In this document: piece after piece, positions 9,228 to 22,475 of the stretch
How positions within the stretch are numbered: the first letter of the stretch is position 1
How the letters are laid out: the number at the start of each line of letters is the position of its first letter
NCBI GenBank assembly: GCA_030145425.1
Contig: JAQYVO010000083.1
Coordinates: 1 to 64,000 of the forward strand
Direction of reading: 5' to 3'
DNA length: 64,000 bases
Origin: Chromatiales bacterium
Lineage (GTDB): Bacteria; Pseudomonadota; Gammaproteobacteria; Chromatiales; Chromatiaceae
Notes under the pieces: model-generated
What the model was told of the DNA's origin: nothing
Database searches by the model: none
Seen by the model: the letters and a program-made list of their open reading frames with translations, nothing else
Made by a program: the position numbers and the translations under genes

Positions 9228-9511
9228 GAGTTTCTACTCGAATAAAATCGCCGCCTGATCGGCCCTGGCAGGCGAAAAGGCTACTGGAAAAAAGGGCGCA
9301 TAGGATACTTTGCGCAGTCAGCCGGTGTCAAGAGACACGAAACCGCCACCTGGCGCATAAATACGCCTGATAATGCCTGTGGATAACTCCCCCGAACCGG
9401 GGTAGACTCTGGTTCAAATGAAGGTCGATGGCCATGTCTTGAAGCACCCGATTACCTGGCCTTTCCACCTAAACTGAAAACCTATCCGATAAGAACAGAC
9501 ACAGATATTAC
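9228..9511. promoter_or_regulatory. rpmH-dnaA divergent intergenic region
   Basis: This 284-base gap lies between divergent rpmH and dnaA and should hold both promoters. One perfect DnaA box is visible in inverted orientation, TGTGGATAA at 9378-9386. A single box near the dnaA start fits autoregulation of dnaA, or part of a bipartite origin. No clear ribosome binding site precedes the dnaA GTG start. Confidence 0.6.
9378..9386 (-). promoter_or_regulatory. DnaA box
   Basis: TGTGGATAA is the exact reverse complement of the consensus box TTATCCACA. It lies 126 bases upstream of the dnaA start codon. Confidence 0.75.
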
Positions 9512-10867
9512 GTGAATCTCTGGACCAAGTGCGTCAATCGCCTGGAGGGGGAACTGTCTTCACAGCAGTTCAACACCTGGATAAGGCCCCTTCAGCCGCT
9601 GGAACAGCAGGATTGTCTGCGCCTGCTGGCACCGAACCAGTTCGTTCTCAACTGGGTCAGGAATAATCACCTGACCCAGATAACCCGGCTCGTATCGGAA
9701 CTGTCCGGCAATGACAAACCCAGGATCATACTGGAAATAGGAAGCAGGACGGTTGAACCGGAGGCAGGAAAACCGCAACTGTTCAATATACGGCCTGTGC
9801 AGTCTCCAAAGAGGGCTGTCCAGGTTGAGAACAGCGAACAACGACCCAGTAACCTCAATCCCAACTTCACATTCGATAAGTTCGTGGAGGGCAAATCCAA
9901 TCAGCTCGCCCGGGCCGCATCCTGTCAGATAGGGGAGAACCCGGGGGTTGCCTACAACCCTCTTTTCATCTACGGCGGCGTCGGATTGGGCAAGACACAT
10001 CTGATGCACGCCCTGGGGAACATGATCCTGGATCACAGTCCACAGGCAAGGGTCGTCTATCTGCATTCCGAAGGTTTTGTCGCAGAGATGGTAAAGGCGC
10101 TGCAGCACAACACGATTGACGCGTTCAAGCGTCGATATCGATCCCTCAACGCACTGCTTATCGACGATGTCCAGTTCTTTGCGGGCAAGGAGCGCTCTCA
10201 GGAGGAGTTTTTTCATACCTTCAATGCGCTGTTCGAGTCACAGCAGCAGATAGTGCTGACCAGCGATCGTTTTCCCAAGGAAGTGACAGGATTGGAAGAG
10301 AGGCTGAAGTCCCGGTTTGGATGGGGTCTCACCGTTGCCATCGAGCCCCCCGATCTGGAAACCCGGGTTGCCATTCTCAAAAGCAAGGCAAGCCAGCTAT
10401 TCAGCATTGAGTTACCCAACGAGGTTGCTTTCTTCGTCGGCAAGCGTGTGCGATCCAACATCCGGGAATTGGAAGGGGCTTTGCGCAGGATCGTGGCCAA
10501 TGCACAGTTTACGGGGCGCCCCATTACACTGGATTTCGCCAAGGATTCTCTCAGGGACATGCTCGCCGCCCAGGACAAGCAGATAACGCTGGACAACATT
10601 CAGAAAACTGTGGCGGAGTATTTCAAGATCCGAATTTCAGATCTTTTATCTGCAAAACGCAGCCGCATGATTGCCAGGCCGCGGCAGATAGCCATGGCCC
10701 TGGCCAAGGAACTTACCAATCACAGTCTTCCGGAGATCGGCGAGGCCTTTGGCGGCAGGGACCATACAACGGTATTGTATGCTGCACGTAAGATTGTCGA
10801 ATTGCGGGAGGCGGATATCCGCGTGGAAGAAGACTATGGAAACCTGTTGAGAACCCTGACGAGTTGA
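9512..10867 (+). CDS. dnaA: chromosomal replication initiator DnaA
   Basis: DnaA binds DnaA boxes at oriC and opens the origin with ATP. The 451-residue protein has an N-terminal interaction domain ([20 protein letters not shown]), a variable linker, an AAA+ core with Walker [10 protein letters not shown] and Walker [10 protein letters not shown], and the C-terminal DNA-binding domain with [15 protein letters not shown]. The start is a GTG at 9512, chosen because homologues begin at this point; upstream Shine-Dalgarno pairing is weak. dnaN follows after a 226-base AT-rich gap. Confidence 0.98.
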   Translation: MNLWTKCVNRLEGELSSQQFNTWIRPLQPLEQQDCLRLLAPNQFVLNWVRNNHLTQITRLVSELSGNDKPRIILEIGSRTVEPEAGKPQLFNIRPVQSPKRAVQVENSEQRPSNLNPNFTFDKFVEGKSNQLARAASCQIGENPGVAYNPLFIYGGVGLGKTHLMHALGNMILDHSPQARVVYLHSEGFVAEMVKALQHNTIDAFKRRYRSLNALLIDDVQFFAGKERSQEEFFHTFNALFESQQQIVLTSDRFPKEVTGLEERLKSRFGWGLTVAIEPPDLETRVAILKSKASQLFSIELPNEVAFFVGKRVRSNIRELEGALRRIVANAQFTGRPITLDFAKDSLRDMLAAQDKQITLDNIQKTVAEYFKIRISDLLSAKRSRMIARPRQIAMALAKELTNHSLPEIGEAFGGRDHTTVLYAARKIVELREADIRVEEDYGNLLRTLTS

Positions 10868-10912
10868 TGTGAGTAACCTGTAGATGATTTTCCGTACGTT
10901 TTCACCCTTTAC

Positions 10913-10921
10913 TTATCCACA
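10913..10921 (+). promoter_or_regulatory. DnaA box
   Basis: A perfect TTATCCACA in the dnaA-dnaN gap, 46 bases after the dnaA stop. Confidence 0.75.
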
Positions 10922-11012
10922 GTTCACTGACAGGGTATACATGCTTTTTCCGGGCAGATATAAACCGAGAAAATATAGTGTAACTAATTGAATTATAAGA
11001 GAAAATATATAA

Positions 11013-11021
11013 CTATCCACA
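11013..11021 (+). promoter_or_regulatory. near-consensus DnaA box
   Basis: CTATCCACA differs from TTATCCACA at the first position only. It is embedded in the AT-rich segment upstream of dnaN. Confidence 0.6.
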
Positions 11022-11093
11022 GATATGAGCATCCTTAATAATAACAATTAATATTAAAAAATATCTTTATATATTATTTAAGAGAACTTCATC

Positions 11094-12194
11094 ATGAAGA
11101 TCGTTACAGATAGAGACAGTCTCCTGAAACCCTTGACCCACATAGGTGGAGTTATCGAGAGAAGACAAACACTCCCGATACTTGCCAATGCCCTGATCAA
11201 TGCAAGATCAGAGCAATTGACTATTACTGCCACCGATCTGGAAGTTGAGATGAAAACGGGGGCGGCAGCGAAATGTGACGCTGACATTGACTTTACGTTG
11301 CCGGCGCGAAAACTGATCGATATCTGCAGGGCGTTACCGGAAGGTGCGGAAATGAGCATCACGGTGGAGGGTGAAAGGGCAACCATAAGATCCGGCAAGA
11401 GCCGGTTCGCGTTGGGCACGCTGCCTGCCCAGGATTATCCTCTCATCGATCCTACAGCCAGCACGTTGAGGTTTTCAGTTTCTGAAGGATTGTTGAAACG
11501 TCTGCTCGACAAGACCCAGTTTGCCATGGCGCAACAGGATGTTCGCTATTATCTCAACGGCTTAATGCTGGAAGTGGCGGGGGGAAAAATAAGGTCGGTG
11601 GCTACCGACGGACATCGGCTTGCGACTTATGAAGCAGATTGCCAAGTGGATGAACAGGTGGATTTACAGGTGATCATTCCCAGAAAGGCGGTGCTGGAAC
11701 TGGGCAGATTGTTATCGGATAGCGAAGAGAGCGTTGAAGTTGATATCAGCAGTAATCATATGAGAATCAACATGACTGACGCCGTTTTCACCTCCAAACT
11801 CATAGACGGGAAGTTTCCTGATTACAATCGGGTGATTCCGGCGGATTCGGATAAAATTATCATCGCAGACAAGGAGGCGTTGAGGAGTGCCCTGCAAAGA
11901 ACCTCGATTCTTTCGAATGAAAAATACCGGGGTATAAGGTTTCAGTTTATGCCAGGCACCCTTGGATTACTCGCCCATAACCCGGAACAGGAAGAGGCCC
12001 AGGATGAGATGCCGGTGGATTACGACGGTGGAGAGCTGGTCATCGGGTTTAACGTTGGGTATCTCCTTGAAGTACTTAACGTTATTGAGTCAGAAAATGT
12101 CAAAATGCATCTGAGCGATTCCAACAGCAGTTGCCTGATAAAGGATGAGCTTTCATCCAACAGCAGATACGTCATCATGCCGATGCGGCTTTAG
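11094..12194 (+). CDS. dnaN: DNA polymerase III beta sliding clamp
   Basis: The beta clamp encircles DNA and tethers polymerase III and other repair and replication proteins. At 366 residues it matches the usual length. It begins MKIVTDRDSLLKPLTHIGGV, contains VATDGHRLATYE, and ends with the conserved YVIMPMRL. Its position between dnaA and recF is canonical. The start ATG follows an AT-rich leader with GAGA as a weak ribosome binding site. Confidence 0.98.
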   Translation: MKIVTDRDSLLKPLTHIGGVIERRQTLPILANALINARSEQLTITATDLEVEMKTGAAAKCDADIDFTLPARKLIDICRALPEGAEMSITVEGERATIRSGKSRFALGTLPAQDYPLIDPTASTLRFSVSEGLLKRLLDKTQFAMAQQDVRYYLNGLMLEVAGGKIRSVATDGHRLATYEADCQVDEQVDLQVIIPRKAVLELGRLLSDSEESVEVDISSNHMRINMTDAVFTSKLIDGKFPDYNRVIPADSDKIIIADKEALRSALQRTSILSNEKYRGIRFQFMPGTLGLLAHNPEQEEAQDEMPVDYDGGELVIGFNVGYLLEVLNVIESENVKMHLSDSNSSCLIKDELSSNSRYVIMPMRL

Positions 12195-12307
12195 TACCAG
12201 AATATCCGGATCAGATCGACAAGTAGCCGATCTTGGTGCCCCACCGGGCTCTGGTATTCGTCAACGCGATATTGACGGAGTAACAGCGGCCCAAGACGAC
12301 TCATACC

Positions 12308-15809
<3,502 letters not shown>

Positions 15810-15893
15810 AGGAAATTTGTATTCCTCCCACTAAAATCCGGCACACCACGCTGCGCGTAACCTTCCCACGACCTGTTGAGAACCTGCCAACCC

Positions 15894-16598
15894 ATGACCA
15901 TCGAACTGTTCCGCGAAGACAGCTACCTGAAGGAATGTGATGCGACTGTCATATCCCTGGACGAAAGAGGTATCTGCCTGGACAGGACCATCTTTTATCC
16001 GAGAGGTGGCGGACAGCCGGGAGATTCAGGAACCATCGTCGGTTCCGATGGTGTAGAGACGCCAATTACGGACACGATCAAAGACCGGGAAACCGGCGAT
16101 CATCTCCATTTGCCCGCTGAGGGCGCCCCTTTGCCGGTCGCAGGGGACAAGGTCACCCTGCGTATCGAATGGGAGCGGCGTTACCGGCTTATGCGAATGC
16201 ACAGCTGCATGCATCTGCTCTGCGCCGTCATCCCGGCAGGGGTTACCGGTGGGTCGGTGAGGGAAGACAGCGCGCGGCTGGATTTCGACCTGCCCGATCC
16301 ACCGGACAAACTGGAGATAGAGGAAGCACTGAAACGCCTCATTGCGGAGAATCATCTCATGCGTCTCGAATGGATCAGCGATGAGGAACTGGAACAGCAG
16401 CCGGAACTGGTCAGGACCATGTCGGTCAAGCCACCCACCGGTGTGGGCAAAGTGCGTCTGGTCCGCTTTGAGGGGGTGGATTTGCAACCCTGCGGAGGCA
16501 CCCATGTTGCCGCCACCGGTGAGATCGGTCAGGTCAGGGTCAAAAAGATCGAGAAGAAAGGAAAGAAGAATCGCAGAATCACGATAGAGTTTTGTTAG
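15894..16598 (+). CDS. alanyl-tRNA editing protein (AlaX-like)
   Basis: A free-standing editing domain related to the second additional domain of alanyl- and threonyl-tRNA synthetases. Such proteins hydrolyse mischarged Ser- or Gly-tRNA(Ala) in the cytoplasm. The 234-residue protein has an N-terminal beta domain with FYPRGGGQPGD and the zinc-binding pair HSCMH and CGGTH. The ATG at 15894 was preferred over a TTG six codons upstream. It follows gyrB by 84 bases and may have its own promoter. Substrate choice between Ala- and Thr-tRNA types is not certain, but the glycine-rich GGGQPGD loop fits AlaX. Confidence 0.88.
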   Translation: MTIELFREDSYLKECDATVISLDERGICLDRTIFYPRGGGQPGDSGTIVGSDGVETPITDTIKDRETGDHLHLPAEGAPLPVAGDKVTLRIEWERRYRLMRMHSCMHLLCAVIPAGVTGGSVREDSARLDFDLPDPPDKLEIEEALKRLIAENHLMRLEWISDEELEQQPELVRTMSVKPPTGVGKVRLVRFEGVDLQPCGGTHVAATGEIGQVRVKKIEKKGKKNRRITIEFC

Positions 16599-16641
16599 TG
16601 AGCATTCACTATCAATATAACGCTCAGATTATTAACTAATT

Positions 16642-17361
16642 TTATATCCTACCAGGTAGTCTTTCCATTGTTGTCTCGATCCATTTTTCAGTCAGGCGGT
16701 TGATTTCCGCTGTCCCCAGTCCCTTGGTTTCAATCAGAGGGCCGATTACGACCTGTACGGTCCCAGGGTGTTTTATGAGCCCTCGGCGTGCCCAGAAGAC
16801 CCCCGCATTGTGCGCTATGGGTAGTACTGGATAGCCGGACCTGGAAGCCAGCAGGGCACCCCCGATACCGTATTTTTTGCGCTCCCCAGGCGCAACCCTT
16901 GTCCCCTCGGGAAAAATGATCACGAACTGGTCATTCTCGAGATGCTTGGTACCCTCATCGACCACTTGTTTTACCGCTTTTCTTCCCGACTGGCGGTCGA
17001 TGGCAATGGGTTTGACCGCGGCCAGGGCCCAGCCGAATATGGGAATCCGCATCAATTCTTTCTTTAGCACCCAGGACTGATTAAAGGGGATCACCCAGCG
17101 CAGCGCAATGGTCTCCCAGGAAGACTGGTGCTTGCAGAGTACCAGGGCGTTCGTGTCGGGGATGTTTTCCGAACCCTGAACCTGGTAGTCCAGACCGCAA
17201 ATCCACTTGAGAAACCACAGATTGATCACGCCCCAGCCGCCAGCGATTGCACCGTTCCAGTATGGGGGGAGGAACCAGCCAAAAATCGCAATGACCATCG
17301 CGAAGAAAAATGTGCTCAGGATCATAAGGCCAAAATAGATAACGGAGCGAACCAGAAGCAT
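16642..17361 (-). CDS. plsC: 1-acyl-sn-glycerol-3-phosphate acyltransferase (PlsC family)
   Basis: A membrane acyltransferase that turns lysophosphatidic acid into phosphatidic acid in phospholipid synthesis. The 239-residue protein starts with hydrophobic helices (about 5-35) and carries block I KHQSSWET, block III FPEGTRV and the block IV region YPVLPIAHNAG. Block I reads HX4E rather than HX4D, as I recall from other proteins of this glyS-linked subgroup. It is the last gene of a minus-strand cluster glyQ-glyS-gmhB-like-plsC, starting 18 bases after the gmhB-like gene. Confidence 0.88.
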   Translation of the reverse strand: MLLVRSVIYFGLMILSTFFFAMVIAIFGWFLPPYWNGAIAGGWGVINLWFLKWICGLDYQVQGSENIPDTNALVLCKHQSSWETIALRWVIPFNQSWVLKKELMRIPIFGWALAAVKPIAIDRQSGRKAVKQVVDEGTKHLENDQFVIIFPEGTRVAPGERKKYGIGGALLASRSGYPVLPIAHNAGVFWARRGLIKHPGTVQVVIGPLIETKGLGTAEINRLTEKWIETTMERLPGRI

Positions 17362-17379
17362 CTTACAAATGTACCTCGG

Positions 17380-17937
17380 TCACAGGGACCCCGGGTGTTC
17401 TTTGAGCAAGGCCTGCACGGCCCCATGCAGATCGTCGAAGACGGGTATATTCTGCGCACGGGCGAACTCGAGCAGGTTGTCCTCACCCTTTCCGGAAAGC
17501 ACCAGCACGGGCCGGACACCCACGGCAAGCGCCGCCTGAAGGTCCCTTGCACAAACGCCTATCAGGGTTATGTCCGACAGGTTCACGAGTGCGCGCTCTG
17601 CGATCTGTTTCAACATCCCCGGCCTGGGTTTGCGGCAATCGCAGTTATCTGCGGGTGCGTGAGGGCAGAAGAGCATCATCTCAACTTGCCCGCCCACCTT
17701 CTCCAACTCATCGTGCATCCGGCGATGAATGGCGGTGAGCTGGTCAATATCGAACGACCCCCTGGAGAGACCTGATTCGTTGGTGGCAACCGCAACCCGG
17801 ATACCGGAGCGGTTCAGGGCGGCAATGGCTTCCAGGCTGCCCGGCAAGGGCTTCCAGGTCTCAGGGGACTTCACATAGTCCAGGGTGTCTTCGTTGATGA
17901 CACCATCCCGGGTAAGAACGACCAGTTTCATTGTCAT
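17380..17937 (-). CDS. GmhB-like HAD protein lacking catalytic aspartates
   Basis: A 185-residue member of the D,D-heptose 1,7-bisphosphate phosphatase (GmhB) group of HAD enzymes, which act in LPS core heptose synthesis. The zinc loop is intact (Cys91, His93, Cys99, Cys101 in FCPHAPADNCDC), as are motif II (ATNESG) and motif III (RKPRPGM). Two key residues differ. Motif I reads VVLTRDGVIN, with Thr9 where the nucleophilic Asp is expected. Motif IV reads IGVCARD, with Val128 in place of the Asp of GDxxxD. The usual phosphatase chemistry is therefore unlikely, and the protein may be a pseudoenzyme. It sits between glyS and plsC, where an apparently active homologue is found in Pseudomonas. Confidence 0.8.
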   Translation of the reverse strand: MTMKLVVLTRDGVINEDTLDYVKSPETWKPLPGSLEAIAALNRSGIRVAVATNESGLSRGSFDIDQLTAIHRRMHDELEKVGGQVEMMLFCPHAPADNCDCRKPRPGMLKQIAERALVNLSDITLIGVCARDLQAALAVGVRPVLVLSGKGEDNLLEFARAQNIPVFDDLHGAVQALLKEHPGSL

Positions 17938-17941
17938 CAGT

Positions 17942-17957
17942 GTAAGTGATTACTTAC
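17942..17957. repeat. short palindrome between glyS and gmhB-like gene
   Basis: GTAAGT-GATT-ACTTAC is a perfect 6-base palindrome with a 4-base centre in the 27-base gap upstream of the gmhB-like gene. A sister copy, GTAAGT-CAGT-ACTTAC, lies inside mnmE at 6122-6137. It could be a regulator site or a weak hairpin; function is unknown. Confidence 0.35.
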
Positions 17958-17964
17958 TCAACCA

Positions 17965-20043
17965 TCAGGACTGGAGGCGTGAAACGTCCGCCACACCCAG
18001 AAAAAGCTGACTCAACTGTTGGAGCAGCGCCAGTCGGTTACCTCTCAGGGAGGGGTCATCGCTCATCACCATGACCTCATCAAAGAAATGGTCCACAGCC
18101 TGGCGCAGTTCCGCAAGGGATGACAACACCCCTTCGTAGTCCGAGGAGGCCAGCAGGGGAGCGATTTGCTCTTTTTTCTCGAGAACTCTCTCGTGAAGTG
18201 CCCGTTCCTCATCGCCTTCGAACAGGGTGGGATCCACATTTTCGGGCGGCGTTTCTCCCGCCTTCCTGAGAATATTACGGATGCGCTTGTTGGCGGCCGC
18301 CAGGGCTGTCGCCTCCGGCAGCCTCTCGAAGGCCACTACCGCATCTATCCTCTTGTCGAAATCCGCCAGACTGGCAGGCTCCACGGCGGCCACCGACATG
18401 AACAGATCCGCTGACCTGCCGCTGTCGTGGTAGATTCCGCGCAGACGTTCCAGCATGAACTGCCTGAGCTCTTCCACCAGTCCCCCGGCCATTGCGAACT
18501 TTTGCCCGAACAGGCTGGATGATTCTCCCAGCAGATCTCCCAGATTCAGGGGAAGAGAATGCTCCCTGAGTATACGAAGGGCACCGATAGCCGCACGGCG
18601 CAGTGCAAAGGGATCTTTGTCCCCGGTGGGTTTCTGACCGATACCGAAGATGCCTGTAAGTGTGTCTATCCTCTCCGCCAGGGATATCGCTATGCCGGCG
18701 GGGGTCTGCGGCAGCCGGTCTCCCGAAAAGCGGGGCATGTAGAACTCTTCCATAGCCTGGGCCAGTTCATCGGATTCACCGTCCCGCCGGGCCTGGTATC
18801 TTCCCATGACGCCCTGCATATCCGCGAACTCGCCGACCATAGCGGTCATCAGGTCACAACGGCTCAGCATGCCGGCCCTGGATGCCAGCTCCCTGTCCCC
18901 GCCGATGCGTTCGGTTATCCAGACAGCCAGTTTCGCAACCCTTTCAGACTTTTCGTACATGCTGCCCAGTTTCTGCTGGAACACCACCGAACGGAGTGAA
19001 TCCAGGTGGTCGCTCAGCTTGCGTTTTCCGTCCTGCTCCCAGAAAAACATGGCATCGCTGAGGCGTGGACGGATGACCCGCTCATTGCCCTCCTTGATAA
19101 CTTCCGGGGTGGGACTGTCGATGTTGGATATGGCGATGAAATGATTCATCAGCGCCCCGTCCCCGTCCACCAGATGGAAATATTTCTGGTTTTTCTTCAT
19201 GGTCAGGATCAGGGCCTCGTGGGGAACTTCCAGATACTTTTCCTCGAAGCTCGCGGCTATCGGCTCCGGCCACTCCACCAGGGAGGTGACCTCATCAAGC
19301 AGGTCCGGATCGATCTGGGCCTGGCCGCCCAAGGTCTCGGCAGCCCGATTCACCTGGTGTGAAATCTTGTCTCTCCGGCTTTCGAAGTGAGCGATTACTT
19401 TGCCTGTGTCCTCCAATAGCGCTGCATAGTCAGCTGGTGTATCGATGACAATCGGTGCCGGATGATGGAAGCGGTGCCCCCGTGTCTCCCGTCCGGCCGC
19501 CGCGTCGAGAATGGTGCAGGGCACCACCTGGTTTCCGTGCAGAAACACAAGCCAGTGCACCGGCCGCACGAACTGGGCCTCCGAGGAGCCCCAGCGCATA
19601 CGCTTGGGAATGGGCAGTCTGCTTAAAGCGTTTTCGGCGATGGCGGGCAGCAGTTCGGAGGCGGTACGGCCCTTTTCCTGAAGCCGGTACATCAGCCACT
19701 CACCCTTGTCCGTTTTCATGCGCTCCAATCGGTCTACCGAAGTACCGCAGGAACGGGCAAAGCCCTCTGCTGCACGGGTCGGGTTCCCGTCGGCGTCGAA
19801 GGCGGCCTGGGTGGCGGGACCCCTGCGTTCCGTCTCCCGGTCCGCTTGTGATGTTTCACAGTCAGCAATCAACAGACCCAGGCGGCGCGGTGTGGCGTAC
19901 AGGGTGATTTCCCCGTGAGCCAGGGCGGCCTTGTCCAGGCCGGCGAGAAACTCCCGGCCGAGGGCATCGGAGAGTCTTTTCAGGGCAACCGGGGGCAGCT
20001 CCTCGGTGCCGAGTTCGAATAACAGATCGGCGCGCTCAGCCAT
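17965..20043 (-). CDS. glyS: glycyl-tRNA synthetase beta subunit
   Basis: The beta subunit of the bacterial alpha2-beta2 glycyl-tRNA synthetase, which charges tRNA(Gly). The 692-residue length fits the family, starting [18 protein letters not shown], with [10 protein letters not shown] and a C-terminal anticodon-binding region. The ATG at 20041-20043 overlaps the glyQ stop by 8 bases, which supports this start over one 22 codons upstream that would lie inside glyQ. Overlap points to translational coupling with the alpha subunit. Confidence 0.97.
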   Translation of the reverse strand: MAERADLLFELGTEELPPVALKRLSDALGREFLAGLDKAALAHGEITLYATPRRLGLLIADCETSQADRETERRGPATQAAFDADGNPTRAAEGFARSCGTSVDRLERMKTDKGEWLMYRLQEKGRTASELLPAIAENALSRLPIPKRMRWGSSEAQFVRPVHWLVFLHGNQVVPCTILDAAAGRETRGHRFHHPAPIVIDTPADYAALLEDTGKVIAHFESRRDKISHQVNRAAETLGGQAQIDPDLLDEVTSLVEWPEPIAASFEEKYLEVPHEALILTMKKNQKYFHLVDGDGALMNHFIAISNIDSPTPEVIKEGNERVIRPRLSDAMFFWEQDGKRKLSDHLDSLRSVVFQQKLGSMYEKSERVAKLAVWITERIGGDRELASRAGMLSRCDLMTAMVGEFADMQGVMGRYQARRDGESDELAQAMEEFYMPRFSGDRLPQTPAGIAISLAERIDTLTGIFGIGQKPTGDKDPFALRRAAIGALRILREHSLPLNLGDLLGESSSLFGQKFAMAGGLVEELRQFMLERLRGIYHDSGRSADLFMSVAAVEPASLADFDKRIDAVVAFERLPEATALAAANKRIRNILRKAGETPPENVDPTLFEGDEERALHERVLEKKEQIAPLLASSDYEGVLSSLAELRQAVDHFFDEVMVMSDDPSLRGNRLALLQQLSQLFLGVADVSRLQS

Positions 20044-20971
20044 GGGCTGCCTCCTTCTCATCTTTGAGCATCGGGAAGCCCAGATTTTCCCGGGAATCGT
20101 AATAGGCATGGGCCACGGCGCGGGCCAGGGCGCGGATCTTGAGGATATAGCGCTGCCGTTCGGTCACCGAGATGGCACGGCGGGCATCCAGCAGGTTGAA
20201 TGTATGGGAGCCCTTGAGCACCTGTTCGTAGGCGGGAAGGGCCAGGCCCAGCTCAATGAGCCTGTTGCTCTGGCTTTCACACTCGTCGAACTGTTGAAAC
20301 AGGTAATCCACATTGGCATGTTCGAAGTTGTAGGCGGACTGCTCCACTTCGTTCTGGTGAAAGACATCGCCATAGGTGACGGTTCCCTGGGGGCCCCGGG
20401 TCCAGACCAGGTCGAAGACGCTGTCCACACCCTGGATGTACATGGCGATGCGCTCCAGGCCATAGGTGATCTCACCGGTCACTGGTCGGCAGTCCAGCCC
20501 GCCGACCTGTTGAAAGTAGGTAAACTGGGTCACTTCCATGCCGTTTAGCCAGACCTCCCAGCCCAGGCCCCAGGCTCCCAGAGTAGGGGACTCCCAGTTG
20601 TCCTCGACGAAACGGATGTCATGGATCAGGGGATCGATGCCCAGCATCTTCAGGGAACCCAGGTAGAGTTCCTGAATGTCCAGCGGCGAGGGCTTCATGA
20701 CCACCTGGTACTGGTAGTAGTGCTGCAGCCGGTTGGGGTTTTCTCCATAACGGCCGTCCGTGGGTCGGCGGGATGGCTGGACGTACCCCGCGTTCCAGGG
20801 TTCGGGTCCGATCGCCCTGAGAAAGGTCGCGGTATGAAAGGTGCCGGCCCCCATTTCCATGTCGTAAGGCTGCAGGATCACACAGCCCTGATCCGCCCAA
20901 AAGCGCTCCAGGGCGAAGATCAGACCCTGAAAGGTCTGGATATCCAGATTGTCGGTGTTGCTCAAGGTCAC
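20036..20971 (-). CDS. glyQ: glycyl-tRNA synthetase alpha subunit
   Basis: The alpha subunit holds the class II catalytic core of glycyl-tRNA synthetase. The 311-residue sequence has [20 protein letters not shown] near the start, [20 protein letters not shown] and [20 protein letters not shown], all hallmark stretches. It heads the minus-strand cluster glyQ-glyS-gmhB-like-plsC. The 225-base gap upstream, shared with the divergent PP-loop gene, should hold its promoter. Confidence 0.97.
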   Translation of the reverse strand: MTLSNTDNLDIQTFQGLIFALERFWADQGCVILQPYDMEMGAGTFHTATFLRAIGPEPWNAGYVQPSRRPTDGRYGENPNRLQHYYQYQVVMKPSPLDIQELYLGSLKMLGIDPLIHDIRFVEDNWESPTLGAWGLGWEVWLNGMEVTQFTYFQQVGGLDCRPVTGEITYGLERIAMYIQGVDSVFDLVWTRGPQGTVTYGDVFHQNEVEQSAYNFEHANVDYLFQQFDECESQSNRLIELGLALPAYEQVLKGSHTFNLLDARRAISVTERQRYILKIRALARAVAHAYYDSRENLGFPMLKDEKEAAHG

Positions 20972-21083
20972 AAGTCCAAGTTTAAAAGGTGTATAAAGTC
21001 CGCGGATTATATCGTTAGTGCGGGGGATTTGGCTAAGGCAGGAGGCCGGGCGAGTTTTCCACGGTCAAAGGCAGCCTACGATT

Positions 21084-21118
21084 CCTTGGCCCTTGGCCCT
21101 TGGCCCTTGGCCCTCGGC
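21084..21118. repeat. 7-base tandem repeat, five copies
   Basis: Four exact copies of CCTTGGC followed by CCTCGGC lie in the gap between glyQ and the divergent PP-loop gene. Such simple arrays can change length by replication slippage. No coding frame uses them. Confidence 0.85.
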
Positions 21119-21195
21119 CCTAACAACCAACAGTAGTATAATCCCCGGTCACCAAGCGTAAACTGTTCATCGAAAATTCGGAATCCCATGGAAAT

Positions 21196-22239
21196 ATGAC
21201 CAGACAACCCAAGGCTGTGGCCCTTGTTTCCGGTGGCCTGGACTCCCTGTTGGCGGTGAAGGTGGTCCAGGACCAAGGTGTGCACGTTGAAGGCATCAAC
21301 TTTTTCACCGGATTCTGCGTCGAGGGCCACACTCATGCGATCCGCAAAAAAGAGAAGGCGAAGCCCAAGCGCAACAATGCGCTTTGGGTGGCGGAGCAGT
21401 TGGGTATAAAACTGCATATCCTGGATATCATTGAAGAGTACAAGGAGGTCGTTTTCAATCCGAAGCACGGTTATGGCGCCAATCTGAATCCCTGCCTCGA
21501 CTGCAAGGTGTTCATGGTCAGGAAGGCCCATGAATGGATCACGCGCAACGGCTTCGATTTTATTGTTACCGGCGAAGTGGTAGGTCAGCGGCCCATGTCC
21601 CAGCGCCGTGACACCATGCCTGTGGTGTCCAGGGAGTCGGGTGCAGATGATCTGCTGTTGCGCCCGCTGAGTGCGCGAAACCTGCCGGAAACAATTCCGG
21701 AGCGTGAAGGCTGGGTGGACCGGGAACGGCTTTACGGTTTCTCGGGCCGAAGCCGGAAACCCCAGATGGAACTAGCCCATCATTTCGGGTTTGAAGACTA
21801 TGCCCAGCCGGCTGGCGGCTGCTGTTTTCTTACCGATGCGAACTACTCGTCGAAGCTGGCGGATCTTTGGCAATTTCGGGGTTCGAAGAGTTACGAGATC
21901 GATGACATCATGCTGCTTAAAGTGGGGCGGCATCTGCGCCCCCGCCCTAACTTCAAAGTGATCATTGCCCGGGAAGAGGGCGAGGGCAGGTTTCTGCAGG
22001 GCTACCGAAAGCAGTACGTGAATCTGGAAACCCTCAGCCACCCCGGGCCCCTTGCCCTGATCGACGGAGAGGCCAGCGAAGAGGACATTCAACTCGCTGC
22101 GCGGCTGGTGGCTCGATACAGCAAAGGTCGTGGGGATGACCGTGTTGAACTGCAGGTGTCGGGTCTGGACGGCGTGAGTCACCGGCTTGCCGTTGTCCCC
22201 CTGTCCGCGGCTGAGGTCCCGGAATCCTGGTACCTGTGA
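21196..22239 (+). CDS. PP-loop ATPase, MnmA/ThiI-like sulfurtransferase
   Basis: A 347-residue cytoplasmic protein of the PP-loop ATP pyrophosphatase superfamily, related to tRNA 2-thiouridylase MnmA and ThiI. The ATP loop VSGGLDSLLA lies at residues 11-20. Paired cysteines in NPCLDCK (near 100) and GGCCFLTD (near 212) could carry sulfur or a metal centre. It is too short and too different for canonical MnmA, and the tRNA or protein substrate is unknown. Its stop overlaps the start of a TusA-like sulfur carrier gene by four bases (GTGA), and a CDF transporter overlaps next. The context suggests sulfur-transfer chemistry fed by TusA. Confidence 0.75.
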   Translation: MTRQPKAVALVSGGLDSLLAVKVVQDQGVHVEGINFFTGFCVEGHTHAIRKKEKAKPKRNNALWVAEQLGIKLHILDIIEEYKEVVFNPKHGYGANLNPCLDCKVFMVRKAHEWITRNGFDFIVTGEVVGQRPMSQRRDTMPVVSRESGADDLLLRPLSARNLPETIPEREGWVDRERLYGFSGRSRKPQMELAHHFGFEDYAQPAGGCCFLTDANYSSKLADLWQFRGSKSYEIDDIMLLKVGRHLRPRPNFKVIIAREEGEGRFLQGYRKQYVNLETLSHPGPLALIDGEASEEDIQLAARLVARYSKGRGDDRVELQVSGLDGVSHRLAVVPLSAAEVPESWYL

Positions 22240-22475
22240 AGACGGTGATACTTGATGCCCGGCGGTTGTTGTGTCCTATGCCCGTGATCCGTGTCCAGGA
22301 TCGGGTGGCAGACCTGGAGCCGGGAACAAGGCTGGAGGCGTTCTGTACCGATCCGGGGGCTTTGATCGATATTCCCGCCTGGTGCCGGATAAACGGCCAC
22401 CGGGTAGTTGAAACCCGCACCGAAGGCGATGATTATATTGTCCTGCTGGAAGTGGGGAGGAACGGCAATGGTTGA
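22236..22475 (+). CDS. TusA-family sulfur carrier protein
   Basis: A 79-residue TusA-like protein that would carry a persulfide sulfur to partner enzymes. The CPMPVI motif near residues 12-17 holds the sulfur-accepting cysteine after the typical LDARRLL strand. The GTG start overlaps the upstream PP-loop gene's TGA, and its own end overlaps the CDF transporter gene by 8 bases. Three-gene overlap implies coupled translation. A second cysteine pair (Cys37 and Cys50) is visible. It may be the sulfur donor for the PP-loop enzyme rather than a general TusA. Confidence 0.88.
   Translation: MKTVILDARRLLCPMPVIRVQDRVADLEPGTRLEAFCTDPGALIDIPAWCRINGHRVVETRTEGDDYIVLLEVGRNGNG

Larger units (their letters stand above)
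10868..11093. other. probable oriC (dnaA-dnaN intergenic region)
   Basis: The 226-base gap is strikingly AT-rich compared with its surroundings, above all from about 10950 to 11085, where runs such as AATATTAAAAAATATC occur. A perfect DnaA box, TTATCCACA, lies at 10913-10921 and a one-mismatch box, CTATCCACA, at 11013-11021, both in the same orientation. This combination of DnaA boxes and a likely unwinding element next to dnaA fits oriC. Genes to the left (rpmH to mnmE) and right (dnaA to gyrB) point away from it. Confidence 0.65.

Noticed and set aside
16642-17361. HX4E instead of HX4D in the PlsC-type acyltransferase
   Set aside because: I recall the same KHQSxWE form in other members of this glyS-linked subgroup, so it is not a sign of inactivity.
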